DNA of 64,000 bases from Tragulus kanchil (GCA_022376925.1 JAIOJX010000032.1:173315979-173379978), one strand, 5' to 3'. Positions 1 to 11,275 are shown, counted from the stretch's first letter. Program-made: numbers and translations. Notes: a model not told the origin generated them from the sequence alone.

Positions 1-737
1 CGCGCCTCCCATGGGACGCCGCCATTCACAGGTCAGAAGCTTGGCCTCTCCCGGCCTCAGGCTCCGCTTCTGCATCACAGGGGTACCGGAGCCCCGTCCC
101 CAGGTGAGGATGAGGAACCAGGGAGGGCTGGGCATGCCGAGCAGCTGGCGCCAGGCAGGAGCTGCGGCTCTGAAGGCTGAGCTCCCTGAGACATGCAGAG
201 CATGCGATTGTTAACAGCAGGGTTCCCTGACCCTCTCTTATTTCCCTAAGAGAAAATCCAAAGGGAGCCCACGCACATCCACAAACTGGATGTGAATGAT
301 CACCTTCCCTCTCAAGGCGAGAAAGTGCACCCTGTCACCTCCTACAGGTTCTCAGAACACAGAGGATCAGAGTTCTGAAAGCGTACTTCCCAGGCATATG
401 CAAATGTCTAAGATTAAGAAAACCAGAGGTCAGGAGTAGCCTTCAAAGGCTGTTGAGAGAGTTCCATTCCTTTCTTCCTAACAAGGGGTCAACGCTGGGG
501 TTTCAGGCTGAAAAGCAAAAGCTAGCAGCATTTACATTTAGAAACATGAACAGAAATGACAGAGGAAACAGCCAGAAGGCTTCTGAGTGAAGTGGGAATT
601 CAGGCTGGAAAGGCAGAGCATAGGAAACGGCTGCTTTTTCAAAACTATGTGTAAGTATGACTTGAAAAAATCATGTAGAAGCCGTGAACTAGAGCCGCAG
701 GGCTGTAATACCGAACACACAAGACAAGCTGCGTGCA
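1..737. other. Unassigned sequence at left edge
   Basis: No gene or recognisable repeat can be supported here. The stretch mixes moderately GC-rich sequence with an A-rich part after about 360. Reading frames are short and show no domain. It leads into an L1 3' region, so part of it may be older, unrecognised L1 sequence. Confidence 0.4.
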
Positions 738-1710
738 TGCAGTGCGGGGCCATCTAAGCTTTCAAAGCACATGAAAACACCACCTCGCATCCATTAGAAT
801 GGCTTCCATTTAAAAGGAAAAAAGGAGAAGAAGATAAGTGTTGGCGAGGATGTGGAGAAGTCAGAACCTTTGGACACTGTTGGTGGAAATGCCGCCAGAG
901 AAAAACATACAGTGAGACCTCAAGAATTAAACGTAGAATTATAAGAGCCTGCAATTCCACTTGTACGTCAGTGTTCAAACCATTAAAACCAGGCTCTCAA
1001 AGAGATAGTTGTACCGTGTTTGCGACTGCATTCATTATTCACGGCAGTTAAAAGGTGAAAGCGAGCCGGAGTCCACCGATGAACAAGCGGATAAACAGAA
1101 GGGGAGATACACGTGGAGTGTGGCTGCTCAGTCACCGCAGTCCTGTCTGACTCCTGGCCAGCCCACAGACTGTGTGTAGCCCGCCAGGCTCCTCTGTCCG
1201 TGAGGTTTTCCGGGCAAGAAGACCAGAGAGCGTTGCCATGCCCTTCTCCAGGGGATCTTCTAGACCCGGGGATCGAACCTGCAATTTCCCGAGCGTCCCC
1301 TGCACTGTGGGCAGATTCTCTACTGCCGAGTCAGCGGGGAACCCACCACCTCGCAGCGCTCCCGCCCTGCTGCACCTCTGCCCAGACGCCGCCCAGCCCC
1401 GCCTCTGAGACGGGCGCACACAGTGGAATAACACTGTCTTAAGAAGAAACGAATTTCTGACACATCCCACCCCATGGATAAACCCTGAAGACACACGCTG
1501 AGTGAAATGAGCCAGTCACAAAAAAAAACCGAAAAGCATAATCCCACATACGAGAGGTTCCTAGAGCGTCACAATCACAGCAGAACGCAGAGCGAAGGTT
1601 ACCAGGGACTGCGGGGAGGGGGACCATTTTTACGGGACGGAGTTTCAGTTTCTCGAGATGAAGAACCGTGCACGGTGGTGATGGCTGCACGGTGTGCATG
1701 TACAACAATG
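738..1710 (+). mobile_element. Old L1 LINE, end of ORF2 and 3' UTR, sense
   Basis: The sequence follows the familiar end of mammalian L1 ORF2: a stretch like gtgttggcgaggatgtggag at about 840, then a decayed version of the small-fragment and AIPL-type coding region, then gccagtcacaaaa near 1510 and the purine-rich 3' UTR with ttaccagggactgcgggg near 1600. Frameshifts and substitutions throughout make it a dead relic. A Bov-tA at 1118-1345 interrupts it, and a second Bov-tA follows at about 1711. The subfamily (L1M-like) is inferred by eye only. Confidence 0.6.
1118..1345 (-). mobile_element. Bov-tA SINE, antisense
   Basis: Read on the minus strand this shows the Bov-tA order: a tRNA-derived head with the B-box-like ggttcgatcc region (decayed), then agatcccctggagaaggg, then a BovB-derived tail ending in the agtcagacaggactg type motif. 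Divergence is high, with many substitutions from the usual form. It is inserted in the L1 3' region. Confidence 0.75.
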
Positions 1711-1889
1711 CCACGTGAGCTCTCGGTCGGGTCCAACTCCGTGCGACTCCGTGGACGGCAGCCCGCCAGGCTCCTCTCTCCATGGGAGTCTCCAGGCAGG
1801 ACGACGGGAGGGGGCTGCCTGGCCCCCAGGGATCGAACCCAGGTCTCCTGCACTGGCAGGCGGGTGCTTTACCAATGAGCCACCTGGTG
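1711..1889 (-). mobile_element. Bov-tA SINE, antisense
   Basis: The plus strand shows the reverse complement of Bov-tA: a decayed gtcgggtccaactccgtgcg tail, then ggctcctctctccatggga, the B-box complement gggatcgaaccca and tttaccaatgagccacctgg at the tRNA end. It lies in or at the end of the L1 3' UTR. Confidence 0.8.
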
Positions 1890-1981
1890 AACTACCTGAA
1901 CGCCCCTGAATCTACACTGGCAAATGGCTACATTGGTAAATCTTCTGTGCATTCCACCGCGATTTAAGAAACACACACAAA

Positions 1982-2118
1982 GGACTTCCTCTGTGGTCCA
2001 GTGGCTAAGGGTCTACGCTCTCAGTGCAGGGGACCGAGGCGTGACACACCGTCAAGGGAACTAGATCCCACGTGCAGCAACTAGGACCCAGCACAGCCAA
2101 ATAAATACATAAAAATAT
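1982..2118 (+). mobile_element. CHR-2 type SINE
   Basis: A tRNA-derived SINE beginning ggacttcctctgtggtccag, with a decayed B-box, the conserved tcccacgtgcagcaacta block, a cccagcacagccaaataaat end and an A-rich tail. This is the standard artiodactyl CHR architecture, distinct from the longer CHR-like family described below. Confidence 0.75.
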
Positions 2119-2205
2119 TGTTTTAGTGTTTAAAACAAATAATGCACATGAAGCAACTCTATCGTGTTTTTTGTGCAATTGTCAGAAGACTATAAAACTT
2201 CGTGT

Positions 2206-2303
2206 GGGGGGGGCTGTCCTGGTGGTCCCATGGCCTAGACTCTGCGCTTCCATGGCAGAGGGCGCGGGTTCGACCCCTGCTGAGGGGAGAAGATCCCACA
2301 TGC
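2206..2303 (+). mobile_element. CHR-2 type SINE, 3' truncated
   Basis: The tRNA-derived part of a CHR SINE is visible: ctgtcctggtggtcccatgg, ggcgcgggttcgacccctg (B-box) and agatcccacatgcc. The body and A-tail are absent, so it is a fragment. Confidence 0.65.
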
Positions 2304-2870
2304 CTCTCAGTCCAAAAGTAACCATGCCCATGGAGAGGGCGGTCATCCCTAGGAACAGAGGGAGAGGGGCAGGGTCGGGGGAAGGGAGGTGGGAACACTA
2401 TACCGTATTTCCCCTAAAGACAGCCATAGAGAGGGTCAGAAGATTAACCCACTCTAAAGCACATGTGCCCAAATATCCCATCTATTAAACACGTTCCTTT
2501 AAGTATTCATTCAACAAACATCTCCTAAGTTTCAGACGTTGAGAGGGGAAGGGAAACGGAAGGAACAAGGGTAAGGAGGAGGAGGGAGAGAAGGGGGTAA
2601 CTGTAATCAAACAAAGAAGAGATCTTTGAACCCTGAGGCACCAAGGCCAAAAGCAGCAACCAGAGAGGTCTGGATTCTCGGCCACAGCCTCCTGAATCAG
2701 TCGTGGAAGGAGGTTTGAGGAAATCCGTCAATCCCTAAATTGCCCAATAACTCCCCTCTGAAGTGAAAAATGCACCGCCGACTCTCTAGGTAGATATACA
2801 CACACCGATAGCATCGGGATCAATGTGGGCCAGTCAGCCACTTCCCAAAGCACCCGGGGTGAAGGAGAGA
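2304..2870. other. Unassigned interval with a possible MIR/L2 trace
   Basis: No gene is supported. Around 2490-2530 the motif attcattcaacaaacatctc resembles the common MIR/L2 3' end. The rest is unique purine-rich sequence. Confidence 0.35.
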
Positions 2871-3110
2871 AGAATCTTTGCTAATCGCTCTCCCTAATTG
2901 AATGTAATGTTCACTGTCAAGTTTTAAAGATTAATTCCCAAACACCACGGCAGCCTGCAGTGTGGACCTTTTTTCAATTAAGTAATTAGAGATCCCCATC
3001 TACCTTCGTGGAATTAAGGAGTTAAGTCTTCTGTCAAACGTGCTACCGTGACAAATTAACTGGAGACATTCTATGTGTCCAACAAAAGTCAGATTCAGGA
3101 AGGACATGAC
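2870..3110. promoter_or_regulatory. Candidate conserved non-coding element
   Basis: An AT-rich, non-repetitive island with several homeodomain-like TAAT cores, including caattaagtaattagag near 2975. It resembles developmental enhancers in texture only. Conservation was not tested, so this is inference. Confidence 0.25.
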
Positions 3111-3785
3111 ACATGAAACGTGGTGCAGTCGCTTGCTCGTCCCATGCTTACTGTGGCTTCCGTGACCCGGCCCCGCCAGGAGCTCCCCACCACCCCTCAA
3201 AGCCTGTAGCCTTAGCCACGAGTCAGTCTTTCAGCCTACCTGCCTGCCTTTTGTGTTCTGTTATAATACAATCTCCATTAAAAACAGGAATTGACAACAG
3301 GATCGCTGCCTCTCTGACAACTGGAAGCAAGTGTGTTCTGGGAGACTTTTTTTCTTTTTTCAAAAAAAAAAAAAAAAAACAGACAAACAAAGAAAATAAG
3401 AGTCAGCCATCATCCCAGCACTCAGAGACACCAGCTGTCAAACTTCTGGGTGAGTCTTTGCCTTCTGGGCATCCCGGCCCTGCCAGCTCCTGTCCTGTGG
3501 CTCCTCCCAGTTTTAAGTCCCAGCTCCTGGTCCCCTGTCTACCCTCGACAGTCCCTGCTGCCCAGGATATCACTCCAGAGACCACGGTCAGGCGTGCACA
3601 GCTCAGCATGAGCCTGTGCAGTCAGCTACCTGGAAAAGCTGTGAGAATCCTTCAGGATGTGTGTTTGTTCAAGGACTGCAATTGTGTTGAACCCAAAGAC
3701 CCGTCTGGGGAAATGTCTTAACACTGAGTCTTCTAATACATAGACAGCATATATGGCTCCTTCTAGTTAGGTCTTTGATTTCTCT
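3110..3785. other. Unique sequence with a long A-run
   Basis: No gene is supported. A run of about 18-19 A at 3361-3379 follows a T-rich stretch. A 202-codon open frame crosses that A-run as a lysine tract and has no recognisable domain, so I do not call it coding. Confidence 0.4.
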
Positions 3786-3946
3786 TGTTGTTGTGGTTGT
3801 TTAGTCGCTAAGGTGTGCCCAACTCTTGCGATCCAGTGGACTGCAGCCCACCAGGCTCCTTTGTCCATGGACGTCTCCAGGCGAGAATACTGAGATGGGC
3901 TGCCATTTCCTTCTCTAGGGGATTTTCCCAATCCAGGGATCATCTA
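3786..3946 (-). mobile_element. Bov-tA SINE, antisense, head truncated
   Basis: The reverse complement of Bov-tA is clear: ttgtttagtcgctaaggtg, ggctcctttgtccatgg, gcgagaatactgagatggg and ccttctctaggggat. It stops in the tRNA-derived head near the B-box complement. A CHR SINE follows immediately. Confidence 0.8.
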
Positions 3947-3964
3947 AGCAATGGTTTATAGTTT

Positions 3965-4133
3965 GCTTGTTTTTTTTTAACTTTTATTTATTTATGTTTG
4001 GCTGTGCTGGGTCTTCATTGATGTATGGGTTTAGTTCCTCCACAGCATGTGGGATCTTCCCAGATCAGGGATAGAACCCATGTCTCCTGTGTTGGCAGAT
4101 GGGTTCTTATCCACTGAGCCATCAGGGAAGCCC
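3965..4133 (-). mobile_element. CHR-type SINE with 12-base TSD
   Basis: The minus strand reads ggcttccctgatggctcagt, a B-box region, gatcccacatgctgtggagg, cccagcacagccaaacataa and an A-rich tail. Both flanks carry the identical 12-base ggtttatagttt (3953-3964 and 4134-4145), a target-site duplication that fixes both ends. Confidence 0.85.
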
Positions 4134-4585
4134 GGTTTATAGTTTTTTGATTAAAACAACCTTGCACATCTTTTCTCACATTTATCCCTAATAATTTCAT
4201 GTTTTGATGATATTGTAAATGGTATTTAAAATTTCTTAACTTCAGGTTTTCCTTCTCTAATATGCAGAAATACAATTAAGTTTTGTATATTGACCTTGAA
4301 TTCTGCAAACTTGCAGAAGTTTCATCCTAGAAGTTTTTTCTGTAGATTCAGTAGAATTTTCTACATAAACAATCATGTATAAGAGCAAAAACAATTTCAC
4401 TTCCTCTTTTCCAATCCAGACACCTCTTATGTCTTCTCCTTCTTCTTTTTTCAACCTAATTGCACTGGCTACAATCTCCAGAACAATGCTGAACAGATGT
4501 GGCATGAGTGAACACCCCTGTCTTGTTCCTATGGGAACACTATGGGAAAGTGGTCACCGTGTCCCGTAGTTAAATAGGATGCTAG

Positions 4586-4771
4586 AGCCTACAGGGGTGG
4601 GAATGGGCAGGAGAAGGGAGGGAGATCCAAGAGGACAGGGGCATATCTACACTGATGGCTAATTCATGTGGACGTATGACAGAAAACAAACCAATACTGG
4701 AAAGCAATCATCAATCAAAAATAAAGAAATACAACTGCTCTCTTTTTTAAAAAAGAAAACAAACAAGAAAA
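4586..4771 (+). mobile_element. 5'-truncated L1 3' end inside antisense L1
   Basis: A GA-rich 3' UTR (ggagaagggagggagatcc), then gtggacgtatgacagaaaac and a terminal aaagcaatcatcaatcaaaa with an A-rich tail. A short gatgctag occurs on both sides (4578-4585 and 4772-4779), a possible 8-base TSD. Antisense L1 sequence continues on either side. Confidence 0.55.
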
Positions 4772-5183
4772 GATGCTAGTGGTAATGTTTTCATAAATGC
4801 ACCTTCACAGTTGGAAAAAATTATCTTCTGTTTCTAGTTTGCTGAAAGTTTCTATCAGAAATGATATTGTCAACAGCTCTTTCCACATCCCTTGAGAAGA
4901 TTATCTTCTTTTATAGTTCAATAGGCTAGATCATATTTACTGATTTTCAAATATGAAGTTGAACTTGCCTTCCTGGAACAGATACTACTTGGTCGTGACA
5001 CATAAATGAATAAACGTTATGTATGTAGGATCGATTTGCTAAATCGTATTTAAAATGTTAACGTCTATGTTCATGAGAGCTATTAACCCATCGCCTTCTT
5101 CTCATGGTTTGGCTAACCGTAGCCTCAAAGAACAAGTTGGGAAGTGTTTCCTCCTCTTTGATTTCCTGGAAGAGTTTGAATAG

Positions 5184-5600
5184 AATTGTGTGTTAATTTT
5201 CTAGGGCTGCCATTAACAAAGTGCCACAAACTGGGTGGCTTAAACAACAGATATGTATCATCTCATGGTTCTGGACCCCCAAAGTAAGAACTCAAGGCAG
5301 GACTGGTTCCTCCTGAGGGCCATGAGGAAAGGCGCTGTTCCCGACCTCTCTTCTTGACTTGCAGATGCTGTCTTCACGTTCACATGGTGTTCTCCTTCTC
5401 TGCCTGTCTCCAAATATCCCCTTTCCAAGAAAACAGAAGTCATACTGGACTAGGGTCCAGACATTCTAAAGACTTCATTTTAACTTGATTATCTTTGTAA
5501 AGATCCCATTCCTAAATAATAACATACTTTGAGGCACTTGGGGATTAAGACTTCAAAACACAAATTCTAAGAGAGACACAATTCAATTCATAATAAATTG
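5184..5600 (-). mobile_element. MLT1 (ERVL-MaLR) solo LTR, antisense
   Basis: The plus strand shows the reverse complement of an MLT1 LTR: tttctagggctgccattaac, gggtggcttaaacaacag, a variable middle and agagagacacaattcaattc at the far end. Flanking L1 sequence carries aattg on both sides, consistent with a 5-base LTR TSD. No internal retroviral sequence is present. The second copy at about 6278-6695 belongs to the 1.09-kb duplication. Confidence 0.75.
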
Positions 5601-5702
5601 GCACTATTTCTTCCTTAAATAGTTGGTAAAATTCATTAGTGAAGTTTTGGAGCATGGAGGTTTCTTTATGGAAAGGGCTTTAACTGCAAATTCAATTTCT
5701 TT

Positions 5703-5843
5703 TTTTTTAATATATACTTTTTCATTTGGCAGTGCCAGGTCTCAGTTGCAGCATGTGGGATCTAGTTCCCTGACCAGGGATTGAACCGAGGCCCTCTGCA
5801 TTAGGAGCTCGGTGTCTGAGCCACTGGTCCACCAGGGAGTCCC
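5703..5843 (-). mobile_element. CHR-2 SINE with 12-base TSD
   Basis: The minus strand starts gggactccctggtggaccag and continues through a tRNA-like head and ctagatcccacatgctgca to an A-rich tail. The 12-base ttcaatttcttt flanks it at 5691-5702 and 5844-5855. It is inserted in antisense L1. Its duplicate is 6797-6937 with the same TSD. Confidence 0.85.
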
Positions 5844-5989
5844 TTCAATTTCTTTAATAGAGACAAGGCTTTGGGAGTTATCTAATTTTGTGGGTGAGCT
5901 TTCAGTGTTTGAGTCTCTTAAGGGATCTACCCAGGTCATCTAAGTTGTAGAATTCCTTGACAAAAAGTTGATCATAACATTACCTGTGT

Positions 5990-6200
5990 TATTGTTGTTC
6001 AGTCGCTCAGTCATGCCCAACTTTTTTGCAACACCGTGGACTATATAGCCATCCAGACTCCTCTGTCCATGGTATTTCCCAGGCAAGAATACTGGAGAGG
6101 GTTTTTATTTCTTTCTCCAGGGTGTCTTTTAACCCAAGGATCAAACCCGTCTCCTGCACTGACAGGCAGATTCTTTACCACTGAGCCACTGGGGAAGCCC
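5990..6200 (-). mobile_element. Bov-tA SINE, antisense (first of three copies)
   Basis: Near full-length Bov-tA complement from gttcagtcgctcagtcatg to ccactggggaagccc. Flanks aacattacct and aacattgcct form a 9-of-10 TSD. Copies at 7083-7297 and 8211-8425 come from the overlapping ~1.1-kb duplications, not from independent insertions. Confidence 0.85.
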
Positions 6201-6984
6201 AACATTGCCTTAGTACCCTCTTACTATCAGGGTGTCTTTTCAATCAAACCGTCCTGGTTAGGGAGGGTTTGAATAGAATTGTGTGTTAATTTTCTAGGGC
6301 TGCCATTAACAAAGTGCCACAAACTGGGTGGCTTAAACAACAGATATGTATCATCTCATGGTTCTGGACCCCCAAAGTAAGAACTCAAGGCAGGACTGGT
6401 TCCTCCTGAGGGCCATGAGGAAAGGCGCTGTTCCCGACCTCTCTTCTTGACTTGCAGATGCTGTCTTCACGCTTCACATGGTGTTCTCCTTCTCTGCCTG
6501 TCTCCAAATATCCCCTTTCCAAGAAAACAGAAGTCATACTGGACTAGGGTCCAGACATTCTAAAGACTTCATTTTAACTTGATTATCTTTGTAAAGATCC
6601 CATTCCTAAATAATAACATACTTTGAGGCACTTGGGGATTAAGACTTCAAAACACAAATTCTAAGAGAGACACAATTCAATTCATAATAAATTGGCACTA
6701 TTTCTTCCTTAAATAGTTGGTAAAATTCATTAGTGAAGTTTTGGAGCATGGAGGTTTCTTTATGGAAAGGGCTTTAACTGCAAATTCAATTTCTTTTTTT
6801 TTAATATATACTTTTTCATTTGGCAGTGCCAGGTCTCAGTTGCAGCATGTGGGATCTAGTTCCCTGACCAGGGATTGAACCGAGGCCCTCTGCATTAGGA
6901 GCTCGGTGTCTGAGCCACTGGTCCACCAGGGAGTCCCTTCAATTTCTTTAATAGAGACAAGGCTTTGGGAGTTATCTAATTTTG

Positions 6985-9236
6985 TGGGTGAGCTTTCAGT
7001 GTTTGAGTCTCTTAAGGGATCTACCCAGGTCATCTAAGTTGTAGAATTCCTTGACAAAAAGTTGATCATAACATTACCTGTGTTATTGTTGTTCAGTCGC
7101 TCAGTCATGCCCAACTTTTTTGCAACACCGTGGACTATATAGCCATCCAGACTCCTCTGTCCATGGTATTTCCCAGGCAAGAATACTGGAGAGGGTTTTT
7201 ATTTCTTTCTCCAGGGTGTCTTTTTAACCCAAGGATCAAACCCGCGTCTCCTGCACTGACAGGCAGATTCTTTACCACTGAGCCACTGGGGAAGCCCAAC
7301 ATTGCCTTAGTACCCTCTTACTATCTTTAGGATTTGTAACTAAGTCACTTCTCTCATTCTTAATACTGGTAATTTGTATCTTTTTCATTCCTAATGATTG
7401 GCTTGGGTTTATCACTTTCATTGATCTCAAAGAACCAACTTTTGGTCTCACTGACTTCACTGTTTATCTGTTTTCTATTTCAATTATTTCTGCTCTTTAT
7501 CTCCTTCCTTTTGCTGACTTAGGGGTGAATTTTCTTTTTCTTTATGTCTTTTTTTTTTTTTAGATTTATTTATTTACTTTGGCCGGGGGTCGGGTTGGGG
7601 AGGGAGGGGAGTGGGCAGGCCACTTCTATTGGTCTTTCATTTCTCTATTTTCATCCATCTTCGTTCTTTGGCTCCTGTGGGCCTCCCATTGCAGTGGCGT
7701 CTGTCATTGCAGAGCACTGGCTCTGGGCGCATGCACTCCAGAGCTCCGGCTCGGTGATTGGACACATCGGTCCAGCCGCTCTGCGGCACGTGGGATCTTC
7801 CCAGGCCAGGGATCGAACCGGCGCCCCTTGCACTGCAAGGCGGTGTCCTTACCCACTGGACCACCAGGGGAAGCCCCCTTCTTTATGTCTTAGAGTGGAA
7901 GCTAAGACCACTGATTTGAAATTTTCTTCTTTATTAATACAGACATTAGTGCTATAAATTCCATCTGAAAACTGCTTTTGTGACAGTCCACAAAAATTTA
8001 CATGTTGTGTTTTCATTTGCATTTGGTTCAAAATATTTTCTTATATTCCTATCTGTTTCTCCCTGGACCCAGAGGTTATTTAGAAATGTGCTGTTTAGTT
8101 TCCAAATAGGTCGTTTTCACAAAATTTTTTGGGTGAGCTTTCAGTGTTTGAGTCTCTTAAGGGATCTAGTACATTTTCCTTGACAAAAGTTGATCATAAC
8201 ATTACCTGTGTTATTGTTGTTCAGTCGCTCAGTCATGCCCAACTTTTTTGCAACACCGTGGACTATATAGCCATCCAGACTCCTCTGTCCATGGTATTTC
8301 CCAGGCAAGAATACTGGAGAGGGTTTTTATTTCTTTCTCCAGGGTGTCTTTTTAACCCAAGGATCAAACCCGCGTCTCCTGCACTGACAGGCAGATTCTT
8401 TACCACTGAGCCACTGGGGAAGCCCAACATTGCCTTAGTACCCTCTTACTATCTTTAGGATTTGTAACTAAGTCACTTCTCTCATTCTTAATACTGGTAA
8501 TTTGTATCTTTTTCATTCCTAATGATTGGCTTGGGTTTATCACTTTCATTGATCTCAAAGAACCAACTTTTGGTCTCACTGACTTCACTGTTTATCTGTT
8601 TTCTATTTCAATTATTTCTGCTCTTTATCTCCTTCCTTTTGCTGACTTAGGGGTGAATTTTCTTTTTCTTTATGTCTTTTTTTTTTTTTTAGATTTATTT
8701 ATTTACTTTGGCCGGGGGTCGGGTTGGGGAGGGAGGGGAGTGGGCAGGCCACTTCTATTGGTCTTTCATTTCTCTATTTTCATCCATCTTCGTTCTTTGG
8801 CTCCTGTGGGCCTCCCATTGCAGTGGCGTCTGTCATTGCAGAGCACCGGCTCTGGGCGCATGCACTCCAGAGCTCCGGCTCGGTGATTGGACACATCGGT
8901 CCAGCCGCTCTGCGGCACGTGGGATCCTCCCAGGCCAGGGATCGAACCAGCGCCCCTTGCACTGCAAGGCGGTGTCCTTACCCACTGGACCACCAGGGGA
9001 AGCCCCCTTCTTTATGTCTTAGAGTGGAAGCTAAGACCACTGATTTGAAATTTTCTTCTTTATTAATACAGACATTAGTGCTATAAATTCCATCTGAAAA
9101 CTGCTTTTGCGACAGTCCACAAAAATTTACATGTTGTGTTTTCATTTGCATTTGGTTCAAAATATTTTCTTATATTCCTATCTGTTTCTCCCTGGACCCA
9201 GAGGTTATTTAGAAATGTGCTGTTTAGTTTCCAAAT
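6985..9236. repeat. Adjacent direct duplication 2 (~1.13 kb unit)
   Basis: 6985-8107 recurs at 8131-9236, offset 1,129 bases through most of its length. About 23 bases of filler separate the copies, and the start of the second copy is garbled: a 33-base segment after gggatct is compressed to 17. It overlaps the previous duplication, so 6985-7297 exists three times in part. Confidence 0.9.
7551..7878 (-). mobile_element. Long CHR-like SINE, type I, with 13-base TSD
   Basis: The minus strand gives gggcttcccctggtggtcca, the B-box ggttcgatccctggcctgg, the family-specific body (gagccggagctctggag, gggaggcccac, aaagaa..aagatggatg) and the type I tail (ccaatagaagtggcctgcc, ctcccctccctccc, then AAAT repeats). 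The flanking 13-base ttctttatgtctt at 7538-7550 and 7879-7891 marks the insertion in antisense L1. The copy at 8679-9007 belongs to duplication 2. Confidence 0.85.
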
Positions 9237-9734
9237 ATTTGGGATATCAGTTATTGATTTTTTAATCTTATCATTAGAAAATAGACTTTGTTTCAATCCT
9301 TTTAAGTTTACTGAGCCTTGTTTCATGGCCTATAACATGATCTATCTTGATAAACATTCCATGCTCACTTGAAAAGAAAGTGCATTCTGCTCTTACACAG
9401 AGTACTCTGTGTAAGAATGTCTAAAGGCTTCATTTTAAATATTTAAAATGTCAAATAGGCCAAGTTGTGTGATGCTGTTGTTCAAGGCTTCTTTACCTTT
9501 GCTGATTTTCTGCATACTCGACCTATTGATTATTGAGAAAAGGGTGCTCAAAGCTCCCACTATAACCATGGATATGAGTATTTCTCTATGCAGCTCTATC
9601 AGCTTTGCTTCATGTATTTTAAAACTCTCTTATTAGGGGTATACCTGTTTATACCCCTAACATTCATGTACCTCGTGTTAAGTACCTCATGCTAACATCC
9701 TTTCATGAGCTGAACCTTCTATCATTATAAAATG

Positions 9735-9944
9735 TACACATGCTGCATCGCTTCAGTCATATCCGACTCTTTGTGACCCTATGGACAGTAGCCCACCAGG
9801 CTCCTGAGTCCATGGGATTCTCCGGGCAAGAAGATGGGAATGGGTTGCATTTCCTTCTCCAGAGGATCTTCCAGACCCAGGGATCAAACACACACCTCTT
9901 GCACCGATAGGCGGATTCTTTACCACTGAGCTACCAGAGGCTCT
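9735..9944 (-). mobile_element. Bov-tA SINE, antisense
   Basis: Complement of Bov-tA from cttcagtcatatccgactc through ggctcctgagtccatggga, ccttctccagaggatcttc and tttaccactgagctacc. It is inserted in antisense L1M. Confidence 0.85.
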
Positions 9945-10545
9945 TGGATATATAGATTTCTAATATTCATTAAATTGGGGAAACTTTCAGCCATTAACTC
10001 TTTAATTTCTTCTGCTCTCCCTTCTTCTGAAGACTCCAATTGCCTGGGTAAGCGTGACGTCGTCTCACACAGTTTGCTGAGGCTCTGCTTATTTTCTTCC
10101 TAAGCATTTTACTCTGTTGCGCTTTAGACAGTTTCTGGTCTTCAAATTTGCTAGTTTTTTCTTTTACAGTTTATGATCTGCAATTCCTTACATCTAGTGT
10201 ATTTTCCATCCAAAACATTTTCCACCTCTTGAGTCTGATTTGGAGTTTTCTTCTATCTTCCTTATCATGCTCAAGTTTTTCTCCACTTCTTTGCATCTCT
10301 GGGGCGTATGTATAACAGCCGGTGTAACAGTCTTATTTACTAATTGTATCATCTGTGCCATCTCTGGATCTGTTTCTAGATTTTATTTCTCTTCTTGCCA
10401 TGGTTCAGATTTTCTGCTTCTTTCACATGTCTTGTAATCTTTGTTCAGAAGCAAGTCACCACGAATTTTACTTAAGTGGATTTTTTTTTTTATTCCTATA
10501 ATACTCTTAAGGTTTATTCTGGGACACAATTAAATTACTTGGAAA

Positions 10546-10876
10546 GGGCTTCCCTGGTGGTCCAGCGGGTAAGGACACCGCCTTGCAGTGCAAGGGGTGC
10601 CGGTTCGATCCCTGGCCTGGGAAGATCCCACGTGCAGCGGAGCGGCTGGACCGATGTGTCCAATCACCGAGCCGGAGCTCTGGAGCGCATGCGCCCAGAG
10701 CCGGTCTCTGCGACAACAGAAGCCACCATGATGGGAGGCCCACACGGGCCAGAGAACAAAGATGGATGAAAATGGACAAATGAAAGACCAATAGAAGCCT
10801 CCCGCCTGCTCCCCTCCCTCCCCACCCCTCCCCCACCGAAATAAATAAATAAATAAAAATCTTTACAAAAAAACAA
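10546..10876 (+). mobile_element. Long CHR-like SINE, type I, with 14-base TSD
   Basis: Starts gggcttccctggtggtccag. A B-box lies at about 10603. The body hairpin region at about 10669-10708 is nearly intact, followed by gggaggcccacacggg, aaagatggatgaaaatgg and the C-rich type I tail ctcccctccctccccacccc before AAAT repeats. The 14-base aaattacttggaaa flanks it at 10532-10545 and 10877-10890. One of the cleanest copies in the window. Confidence 0.9.
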
Positions 10877-10890
10877 AAATTACTTGGAAA

Positions 10891-11275
10891 ATGTTTGCTT
10901 CTTGCCAGAATCGTCTCTAAGCTTTGACAGGAGGAACCGAAGCCCCAGTTATTTAGTTACTTAGTTATTTATTTCACTTCACCCCTGAGGAAATTCCCTG
11001 GCGAATTACAAGGATTTTCCACTCTGGCTCACTGGTCCCGTGAGCTCGGGGGATCGTTCACCCTCCTCCTCTCCAGGGGCTCCTTCCTCACCTGGAGGAG
11101 CTTCCTCACACAGGCGTGCCCGTGAGCGATTCGCTGAAGATGCCAAGGGAACCCCCTACAGGTCTCCGGAGCCCCTCTCCCCTCTCTCTGGGCAGCTCTC
11201 AAATGCCTGGTTCTCTATTTTGAGAGCCTGAGTTGCCGCGACCTTCCTGGATTCCAGCTCTGCCTCCGCGACTAC
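10891..11275. other. Unassigned interval
   Basis: No gene is supported. A short TTAG/TTAT-rich patch at about 10950-10975 is followed by moderately GC-rich sequence. No repeat is recognised with confidence. Confidence 0.35.

Larger units (their letters stand above)
5173..7322. repeat. Adjacent direct duplication 1 (~1.09 kb unit)
   Basis: 5173-6228 recurs at 6267-7322, offset 1,094 bases, nearly identical and differing mainly by dropped bases (for example acccgtctcc against acccgcgtctcc). The two copies are joined by a 38-base garbled filler at 6229-6266. The unit contains an MLT1 LTR, a CHR SINE and a Bov-tA. A likely assembly artefact. Confidence 0.9.
4146..10531 (-). mobile_element. Antisense L1M LINE block 1, heavily interrupted
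   Basis: Several segments are antisense L1 ORF2: 4146-4510, 4780-5180, the parts between SINEs in 5603-7540 and 7890-9730, and 9946-10531. On the minus strand 4257-4505 translates to an L1 reverse-transcriptase-like stretch (HLFSIVLEIVASAI, then GKEEVKL, MIVYVEN) in which the catalytic FADD box is destroyed. Interruptions are an L1 3' end at about 4586-4760, an MLT1 LTR, CHR and Bov-tA SINEs, a CHR-like SINE and two artefact-like duplications. Subfamily assignment is by eye. Confidence 0.65.

Noticed and set aside
3113..3721. 202-codon open frame, plus strand
   Set aside because: Runs through a long A-run as a lysine tract. No recognisable protein.
5184..5600. Possible endogenous retrovirus with coding genes
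   Set aside because: Only solo MLT1 LTR sequence is present; no internal gag, pol or env region adjoins it.
10546..10640. tRNA gene (A- and B-box like sequence)
   Set aside because: These are the tRNA-derived heads of CHR, CHR-like and Bov-tA SINEs. No cloverleaf with a proper acceptor stem and anticodon arm is formed.
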